Of a stretch of DNA of 16,208 nt, positions 9,746 to 16,208 are shown piece after piece. The DNA comes from Ophioceras dolichostomum. Taxonomy: Eukaryota; Ascomycota; Sordariomycetes; Magnaporthales; Ophioceraceae. Every line of letters begins with the position of its first letter. Position 1 is the first letter of the stretch. Under the pieces are notes generated by a model. It was not told where the DNA came from, searched no databases, and saw only the letters and a list, made by a program, of their open reading frames with translations. The DNA lies in NCBI GenBank assembly GCA_003049485.1, contig PYST01000209.1:51927-68134 (forward strand), read 5' to 3'. The translations under genes were made by a program, and so were the position numbers.

Positions 9746-9921
9746 GCGATGTATTTAACGTCTGAAGTCGGAATCTGCCCGAGATCCCTGCCTCCCGAAG
9801 GGCATAAGACGTGCTAGCGACTACCGAGCGACTATGTACAAGGAACTAGCGCTTGAATGTGAGGTTAAAGAGAGGGAACACAAACACAGAACGAGGAATA
9901 GCTAGCATATGACGAGGGCAG
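9696..9921 (-). mobile_element. Retroposon insertion 2 with 11-base target duplication
   Basis: The flanking repeats GACGAGGGCAG lie at 9696-9706 and 9911-9921. The element is 9707-9910 (204 bases), in the same orientation as insertion 1. It shares with it the 3' segment containing TAGTCGCTAGCACGTCTTAT (complement of about 9804-9825), the GACGTTAAATA end and an (ATC)n tail of 13 units. It sits in the stalk-coding part of the same pseudogene. Upstream of about 9845 its sequence is unlike insertion 1. Confidence 0.8.
9707..9745. repeat. (ATG)13 microsatellite, the 3' tail of insertion 2
   Basis: Thirteen perfect ATG units, read CAT on the element strand, directly abut the target duplication. 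This is the tail of the retroposon, probably expanded after insertion; insertion 1 has only four units in the same place. Confidence 0.9.
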
Positions 9922-10376
9922 AGGCGAGGCGAGGAATACGTCAGGGGGGATCTGGCGGCGAGCTGCCGGAGTCTTTGGCAACTCGCCCTTGCAGCACCCC
10001 CAAAGCTGCACCAAGCCCAGCGGCCACAACTGTCACGAGACCAAGTCCAATCAAGACTCCCCTGTGCTTGGTATGCCATGGCCTCTTCGATGGAGGAGAC
10101 CGCTCCGGAGTAGGTGAAGGTATGGCGAGCGCAGCAGGCGGAAGTATGGCGAGCGTCTCTGGATGAGTGTCAAGAACAACCGGCTTGTCGTCTGGCTGTC
10201 TGGAGACAGAAAACACTTCAGGAAGTCGACTTTCGCCGTTCTCGGAGAGGGGCGACGGCTGAATGACGACGGCGGAGAAGCTCAGCCGGCGCAGAGGCGT
10301 CGGGACGTCGAGACAAGTCGTCACGGTCCCGGGGCTCACTCGGAGGAGAGTTGTGAGGTCCGTGGTAGACCTCCAT

Positions 10377-10880
10377 CTTAGATGCCTCGAGGTCGATGTG
10401 AGCTTCGGCGTCTGGTCACAGAAAAAGTTGGCCGTAGAGCTTCAGGTGAAATTGGCAATGGCGACCGACCGGAGTATTTTACAGCGCGGCCTAGTTCCCT
10501 CGCGTTGGCGACCTAAACTCGTGGGCAAAATTGCCTAAAACCCAAAGAGCTCAGAGAATTGGTCGCGCACGGGAACTTAAATGTGCCACTGGTTCAAGAA
10601 CGGAGAGAGGCAGTCTAAAGACGCCCGGTGTGACGTGACGACTTCCTCCGAGCGCTCTTTGCGGCCATCCGTACCACCCCGCGTGGGACAAGGGGCACAG
10701 GGGCTTCCCAAAGTGCGTATCGGGAGCTTTCTAAAACAATTGACACCACGCACAGCACTGGGAACGTGGCACGGAGCTTGCCTGGCATTACAAGCCCCTT
10801 AATGGCTTTTCTTCGAGCACCTGACACGCTTCTAAGCTTGTACACATGTTGATGCTGAGTTCAAAAAGGTAGGCGATGTC
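10377..10880. other. Spacer between paralogs B and C
   Basis: It runs from the start codon of the split pseudogene to the stop codon of the next - strand copy. It should hold the former promoter of the first and the 3' flank of the second. No open frame, RNA gene or repeat was recognised. Confidence 0.45.
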
Positions 10881-12554
10881 CTATCTAAATTCTCTAGGGA
10901 AATATGGCAGGACAGGCTCCCACGGGCCGTCGCCCAGGGAAGTGGTGTAGACCATCTTCCCACCGCCCCAATAGATCAAGAGGATCCTCTCGCTTGTCCC
11001 CGAGCCCATGCATGCGCAACTCATGGCCCATCTCGCTGGGTCCGCGGGTGGCAGAAAAGAAAGGGTCCAATGGCCTGTATACGAGGCGAATAGTAACTTG
11101 TCGTATCTGAACTGCTGGATCGTGCCGCTTGTGATCGGTACGAAGAAGATTTGCCTAGTCTCTTTATTGCGCTGTTTATCGCAATGACAAGTTGCAACCG
11201 TGATGTTCGGACTCGAGCCTGTGAGATTCATATACCGGGCTGTGGAACAAGATTAGACGTTTCGAAAGATGGAAGACAACAACGGTGGCGGTAGCTGTGC
11301 TGAGCTTCTCGGGGACTGGCGGGGAAGGAGAGATGACAGAGGGGAAGGGAATATTACCAAAACCACCTTCGTAGATACTATCATCGGCTATCATCTGGCC
11401 GTTGTCCCAATCGGGGAAGAACAAGGTGTAAGTAAGGTTTCTAGCGTTGACGGAGGATATGCTCGCAAGTGGAAAAGACAATCGAGGACCCTCAAAGGAT
11501 TCCAAGAGAATAGGCCTCGAGCTGAAGGAGGGGAGGATGTAATAGCTGGAGGACTTATTGACGAAGCCGGAGATCAGAATCATCCGCAGTCCATTATCAT
11601 CAGCAAGGGCAATAGGGAAGTTTGCAGCAACGACTCCGACATAACCCGGAATGCCATGGGACAGAATCCATTCAGAAATAAGTGTGCAGCCACGATCATC
11701 AGTGCTATAGAGCCGAGCAGTGGCAAATCCAAGTTGTCGATCCTGGCTCCCTGTTGATCCCGATATTGCGACCAGCTGATGCATGTACACAATGTCGACC
11801 ACCATGACAAGTGTGAGCGGAGCGGAGGCACCGACAAATTTTGCACTCAACGTCATGGCGAGAGGCGTCATAGGTATGGGAGGGTAGGCCATCCCTGACG
11901 CGTTGAGGCGAGAGAGGGTTCGTGCCTGCGATGCCTCCAAGATACTGGGCCTCATCGCCAGCACGAAGTCGTTGCTTTCCGCTCACTGGTGTACGGTCAC
12001 AGCGTCTATTTCCGAGTAGGGATGCCTGAGGAGTGCGAAGTGTTGAAGGGGCCGGTCCGGTGCAAGGCTTGACGAAGTCGGAGGCGGGGGCGGGGGGAGA
12101 GAAGGAGTTGCTGGCGTCGGAGACCATCGTCTGCATTGGAAATGATGGAGTCTGTCTGACCTCGTCGAATTGTCCCAGCGGTCGTACCGACAACGATGGC
12201 AATGAGCACAGCCAGGACAATTCCTATCAGAAGACTCTTCTTCTTCCTCTTGTGCCATGGTTGTCTTGGTAGAGGCGTCTGTTCGGGTGCGGGTGTATCG
12301 GGCACCCTCTCGGGGTCCGCTCCAAGGGCGACATGCTTGTCATCAGACTCTGCTGGGATGACTTGTTTCTCGCCGGGAGAGGCTGGAGTCACCTCTAGAG
12401 GCAGACCTTCGGTGTGGGTGGAGGGGAAAGATGTTTGCTGAACCAATGGTGGGGAAGGGAAAACGGCTCGCTCGGGAAGGGATGAATATCGAGAAAGGTC
12501 ATCGATGCTTCGAGGCTCGCTCGTAGGAGAGACTTGATGCGCGGTCGCCTCCAT
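10881..12554 (-). pseudogene. Membrane-protein paralog with an internal stop (paralog C)
   Basis: ATG at 12554 starts a 100-residue cytoplasmic tail: SIDDLSRYSSLPERAVFPSP (residues 16-35), EKQVIP (62-67), DPER (80-83) and WHKRKKK. A helix follows at about 107-129 (SLLIGIVLAVLIAIVVG). Then the frame changes. Either a 50-base intron (12160-12111, phase 1, weak donor GTCAGA) or an indel connects it to a Pro-rich stalk. LQHFALLRHPYSEIDAVTVHQ would follow, but TGA at 11985-11983 replaces the codon after HQ. Beyond it the same frame runs 240 residues (NDFVLAMRPS, MTPLAMTL, LTLVMVVDIVYMHQL) to a clear phase 1 intron at 11357-11240. The last exon 11239-10881 ends LLIYWGGGKMVYTT ... YFPREFR. The single stop is the main defect. 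Sequencing error is possible, so it may be functional in other strains. Confidence 0.75.
11240..11357 (-). other. Spliceosomal intron conserved between paralogs
   Basis: It starts GTAATATT at 11357 and ends TCTAATCTTGTTCCACAG at 11240 on the - strand, 118 bases and phase 1. The + strand copy has its last intron (6312-6403) at the same place in the protein and in the same phase, just before RNLTITAIYC there and RYMNLTGSSPN here. This supports both gene models. Confidence 0.7.
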
Positions 12555-13225
12555 CAGAAGAAGATGCAAGAGGAGACGCTGATGGACGAAGCTTGGACGA
12601 AGAATATGTGGGCTCCCCGAGTTGATGATAAAGCCGGCTACAGTGCGGTATTTAGGGAGAGCTCTGCAGGGGAGGGCTGTCGGGCTCCCTTTAACGCAGG
12701 CTGGCGGTGCCGGTCTGGGAGGAAGAAAGCGGCTCAACCATACTGACGACAAAGATGAGCGGACATACTAACGGCGTCCAGGCCAAGAGTAGGAGGTAGT
12801 TCCACAACAGAAGAAGGCGACCCGAGGCGTACTGATTCCAAACACGCCAACCGCCAACTGCACGAACAGATGCTTGACACCCGCAAGCCCCTTCTCGACG
12901 CTCCTCTGGGGGACCAACGAGTGCAGAGGAGAAGCAAAATGGGCTGCTTTACAGGGGCACAAACTGGAGTATAGTACAACGGCCGGGAGCCTGCGTAAAC
13001 CAAGGAAATAGGGGCATTACAGCAGTGGGGGCATATGCTGCTTGTATGGAGAACGCGTCCTCGAATTTCACTGGCTGCTCCTGGCCGCTACGGCCGAGCG
13101 CCTGGTTGCCTGACGAGGCACTTACCCGGAGTGCAGAGCCTACAATAAAGTGTACTGGATTGGAATTTGCTTGAATTCCTGACTCACCGTGCGGTTGTAT
13201 GCCAGTGAAGTCGCCTCTGGCTGCT
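12555..13225. other. Upstream region of paralog C, no gene seen
   Basis: It should contain the promoter of the - strand copy starting at 12554. Short open frames on both strands have no leader, domain or codon bias that would support a gene. No RNA gene was recognised. Confidence 0.4.
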
Positions 13226-13639
13226 TCAGAATCGGCACATCGGTGAAATTAAAAATCTTCTGAAGCCCAACCTCCGAATATCGAGACGCTCGGCCCTAAG
13301 CCCCTTACCATCTCGATAATCTGGAGACTTTCTGTACGCATTTGCGCCAACAGAAAACTCACCCGGCAAGAGAAATCTAATGGGCTCCCGCCAGTCTCCC
13401 CTGCATAAGCTGTCTACACAGACTTCTCGCGGTTCCACTCGGCCAGAAGCACCGTCCCAACCATCAAACAGACTGTTTTCATGGCTCACCTCCCCATGGT
13501 CCACCTCTCTCTGTTGGTCTACTGAGTGTCATCTATTGGCGAATGCGCCATATAAGACAAACCAAGCCTAAATCGAGCCTTTATTGCTATTTTCTCCATC
13601 ATCAGAGGGTCGCCGATTCCGGCGGATTGAGATAATACA

Positions 13640-14060
13640 GTCAGAATACCTCGTGATTTGGAATGGTGACCAATGGGAACAGACCAATGGGAACAAACCG
13701 CCGATCACGCTTCACCGCGGTGTGCGTTGGCGTAGGTATGGGTGAAGGCGTTGTCCCAGCCAGAGGAGATGATGATTGAAGAGCCAGCGAACTTCACTCG
13801 GCAGAATCAATCGACAACCAGCCAAAAAGTACACACACGGTCGTCTCAACAATCCCCGCGGCCACAAGGCCAGTCATAAACATGATATGAAAAGATGGTA
13901 GTGGCTGCGGTGGAGAGAGCGTGCCTTACGCGGGTCGCGGGGTTGTAGCCCTTCTCGGGATCGTCTTAGGGATGACTTGTTTCCAGCCTGGGAGTGCCAG
14001 AGCCCAGCGGATTCAGCAGAATGAACAACCCGGCGTACAGCCACGGTGCCGAACTCGACC
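13640..14060 (-). pseudogene. Eroded relic of the membrane-protein family, tail and helix only (paralog E)
   Basis: The - strand contains GGAAACAAGTCATCCC near 13974-13989. This matches GAGAAACAAGTCATCCC of the 12.5 kb copy almost base for base and translates to the family motif WKQVIP. A few bases on, in another frame, DDPEKGYNPATR corresponds to the DPER motif. A hydrophobic segment follows (IMFMTGLVAAGIVETTVCVL, about 13889-13830), then a Pro/Ser/Thr stalk (SSPLAGTTPSPIPTPTHT, about 13780-13725). Stops and frame changes separate these parts. Sequence to about 13226 may hold further remnants, such as the 92-codon open frame 13504-13226, but I could not align it. Confidence 0.55.
13668..13695. 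repeat. Short tandem duplication of a 14-base unit
   Basis: GACCAATGGGAACA occurs twice in direct succession. It is probably a slippage duplication inside the eroded relic. Confidence 0.6.
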
Positions 14061-14169
14061 GCGCCCGAGAGTGATGAACATCAATAAGGGTCGTAGACTC
14101 AAGGGTCAGGGGGCTAACTTGTGGGAAGTTAAGCGAAGCCCACGTGCTCGCGCATCAGCAACGTAGCTG

Positions 14170-14955
14170 TTTCTTATTGGAAAAGAGAGAAGGGAACTAT
14201 TTGAATGAGTGTATTGAAGAGCCCTTTGCCCTTCTTATTCTGTCTATCTACAGAGTGAATGGACGGTCTTTTATAGACCTCTAGAGTGGAGAGATGAATC
14301 ACGTCGAAGGTTATAGAAGCTATTACCAAGCATCGTTCTGGAACATCATGGAAGTCCATAGGACCTTCGGGCAGTTGGTAGAATCTTCTGACANAGGTTA
14401 TAGAAGCTATTACCAAGCATCGTTCTGGAACATCATGGAAGTCCATAGGACCTTCGGGCAGTTGGTAGAATCTTCTGACATTTCTAAAAGGCGGCCGAGC
14501 TCGCACTTCTGTCCGAGTGAGCTTGCGCTTTGTTGTGTACCTAATCAGGTAGAAATCAAGGATGAAGCTGATGCGGGTGATGGTTGATGAACAAACCAAC
14601 ACACGGGACAGCAAATGTGATGGAGTAGCGGTAACCTGCAGAATTCCAGGTTTGGCATGAACCAACGAGATAGGAGGGCCAATCATCCGCAAGTTGATAA
14701 TAGGATGGGCGCCTATGCATATGCAGCCAGGGAATGATCCCTGCTTCCCAACCACGCCCAAACGACACACTGTTGCATCTTCTTCTTGGCCCCCATCGCT
14801 AAAGTCCTCATCTCGAAGTGTGAGGGTTCGCGAACGGCTACCTATCTACCTAGTCACCTGGTAGTAGTCGTGCCCCTTTTCTCGAATTTTCTCCCACTCT
14901 CCCGCTCTCCCCACCTCGTACCCTGCTCCGGCGCAAATTCTCTTCCACGCCCATT
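14170..14955. other. Spacer upstream of paralog D
   Basis: Apart from the duplicated block around the N, this stretch ends in a CT-rich leader (about 14870-14950) directly before the ATG at 14956, as expected for a fungal promoter and 5' untranslated region. No other gene was recognised. Confidence 0.5.
14308..14480. repeat. 86-base exact duplication flanking a single N
   Basis: Bases 14308-14393 and 14395-14480 are identical, and base 14394 is N. Exact identity with a one-base gap is the usual trace of two contig ends that overlap but were not merged, so the true genome probably has one copy. No gene is affected. Confidence 0.85.
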
Positions 14956-16208
14956 ATGGAGGCTCCCGAAGCTCATTCTGCTCTTGAGAGTGATTCTCAT
15001 AGCCTCGAGGACTTGTCATCTCGATACTCCTCCCTCCCTGAGATAGCCGAATTCCCCTCACCACCAACTATCAAGTGCCAAAACTCTCACACCGGGCACG
15101 TCGGAAGTCTGCACAACGATGTGACACGTATAATAGTTGAGAAGCAGGTTGTCCCACCAAAGCTGAATGACAAGGAGGTGGTCCACGGCACTGACCCCGA
15201 GCGACTCGTGAACTCGCCACTGGCAACAGGCCACAATCCCGCAGTGAAACGAGCATGGCACAAGAGGCGGAGGTACCGGCTCATTATGTTTGGAGCTGTG
15301 GTACTATCTCTTGCCATCATCATCGGCTCCGTGGTTGGCACCTGGCGAGCCAAGCAGCTCAGGAATCCCGATACCGTCACCGAGGAGACTTCTCCTCTGT
15401 CGGAAACTCCAACACCTCTCTTGCAGACTTCTCCTTCTCCCTCGGCTCCTCCGTCGGAAACTTCAACTCCCTTGGAGGTACACCAGCTTGCCCCGCATTT
15501 TGCGATCATGGCCCACCCTTATGGGGACCAAGGGGTAGTGACTCTTCACCAGCTCCTCGACAATAATGACCTCCTATTAAACTACAAGCCGGATATGCTG
15601 CCGTCCACGCCCTCAAAACGCCTCAAACGGCTCCAATGGTCTCGAATGGCCTTCCAGCCGATCCAAAATACGCCTCTCGCGATGGTATTGAGGAGGAACT
15701 ACACCTCACCTCCTCCTTGGGACAATTTCCATATGAGATCGTCGTGGCATACAAGCACCGACGCCTGACACCGCCCAACAACCTCGCACTTGCCCATACT
15801 CCCCTGGTTTGCGACCTGGCCGGCTGCAGATCCTCGGGTGAATGGCTTTTGACGGATGAGGCCCCGGAGCCGGGGAACTTAGCACCAATGGACGTGGACG
15901 ACAATCAATCCATTGCCCGTGTTAGGGACGAGGCCAAGGCCGATCGCCTTCTCCTCATCTTTGGCCGCGTGCATCGAGCCAGCGGGTGGCGCGTCTGCCG
16001 AGATCTCGACCTCAGGAACAACACCTCTCTGACCTTGGCCCCCGACCGCGGGATCCAGGATGGAACTCTCGATACCGAACTTGCGAGTGTGTCTTGATCG
16101 AATCGCAGAGGACCATCCTTGGTAATGGTAATGGTAATGGTTTATTTAACGTCCGAGGGCTGTCCAGGCCCGACCTCCCGAGGGGTATAGGACGTGCTAG
16201 CGGCTATC
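14956..16208 (+). pseudogene. Membrane-protein paralog with a frameshift, runs off the window (paralog D)
   Basis: ATG at 14956 opens a tail collinear with the 12.5 kb copy: LEDLSSRYSSLPEIAEFPSP (17-36), EKQVVP (62-67), DPER (80-83), WHKRRRYR, then a helix at about 109-130 (IMFGAVVLSLAIIIGSVV). The stalk (about 15385-15480) is Thr/Ser/Pro-rich and has no intron here. The outer domain starts LAPHFAIMAHPYGDQGVVTL and HQLLDNNDLLLNYKPD. A frame change between about 15685 and 15715 is needed to pass from NTPLAMVL to LGQFPYEIVVAYKHRRL. The second frame then continues (SSGEWLLTDEAPE, ADRLLLIFGRV) to TGA at 16095-16097. A retroposon follows at 16121. By comparison with its paralogs the last third of the gene is missing here and may resume beyond the right edge. 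Confidence 0.72.
16121..16208 (-). mobile_element. Retroposon insertion 3 (3' end only, truncated by window edge)
   Basis: On the - strand it ends with CGCTAGCACGTCCTAT (complement of about 16187-16202), CCTCGGGAGG, a short hairpin, GACGTTAAATAAACC and a (ATTACC)3 tail at 16121-16140. The core matches insertions 1 and 2, but the tail unit is six bases rather than three. Only one end is in the window, so no target duplication can be checked. Confidence 0.72.

Larger units (their letters stand above)
7755..10376 (-). pseudogene. Membrane-protein family pseudogene split by two retroposons (paralog B)
   Basis: The start is ATG at 10376, giving MEVYHGPHNSPP then SEPRDRDDLSR, like the tail of the 12.5 kb copy. 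After a frame change (about 10290-10310) come QPDDKPVVLDTHPETL, a basic PWHTKHR and a helix (GVLIGLGLVTVVAAGLGAAL). The stalk is interrupted by an insertion at 9707-9910. The outer domain resumes at 9690 (SLICTLHQYVESSDLVLM), shifts frame near 9470 (TYAPISEAPFAMTPDMV...) and again near 9270 (PPFVVAVVESTTRTYLW), and meets stops at 9029. The final exon begins about 8831 with RWLQIPNPKPNSTLLSAC, is cut by a second insertion (8049-8762), and continues CTPDSSMYVLLAPGYGG to ISIYWSNRKLVYTF, ending TAA at 7755. It cannot make the full protein. The paralog alignments make the assignment solid. Confidence 0.82.

Noticed and set aside
14174..14770. 198-residue - strand open frame crossing the N
   Set aside because: It exists only because of the duplicated block around the N and encodes the same peptide twice, an assembly effect.
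4785..16208. Repeat-induced point mutation as the cause of decay
   Set aside because: The copies are not AT-enriched and the defects are mainly indels, insertions and isolated stops, not dense C-to-T changes.

Overview
The window looks like nuclear DNA of a filamentous ascomycete (Pezizomycotina, probably a Sordariomycete). Coding regions have high GC at third positions. Introns are short (about 70-120 bases) with GT...AG ends and CTAAC/CTGAC-type branch points. Genes are single and widely spaced, with CT-rich leaders, and nothing suggests bacterial operons.

Region 1 (1-2340) holds two ordinary convergent genes. The first is an exopolyphosphatase of the DHH/DHHA2 family (+ strand); its first exon was not found and probably lies upstream of base 1. 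The second is a two-exon cupin-fold protein (- strand).

Region 2 (2341-4784) is a long spacer with no convincing complete gene. It has two weak coding-like stretches on the - strand and a plausible core promoter for the next gene.

Region 3 (4785-16208) is the interesting part. It is a cluster of up to six paralogs of one family: a cytoplasmic N-terminal tail, one transmembrane helix, a Ser/Thr/Pro/Asn-rich stalk and a diverged extracellular domain of unproven fold (possibly lectin or beta-propeller-like). Only the first copy (+, 4785-6780) reads through as an intact four-exon gene. The others are a degraded fragment (-, about 7085-7680), a clear pseudogene (-, 7755-10376), a nearly intact copy with an internal stop (-, 10881-12554), a strongly eroded relic (-, about 13640-14060) and a frameshifted copy at the right edge (+, 14956 onward). 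Two copies share a strikingly collinear cytoplasmic tail.

Three insertions of one retroposon type lie in the cluster (8049-8762, 9707-9910, 16121 to beyond the end). Each ends in a shared segment of roughly 100 bases followed by GACGTTAAA and a short tandem-repeat tail. Two are flanked by recognisable target-site duplications and both sit inside the same pseudogene. Removing the first restores the alignment of the host gene with its paralogs. Each 3' end can form a hairpin whose stem sequence differs from element to element.

At 14308-14480 an 86-base exact duplication around a single N is most likely an assembly join artefact.
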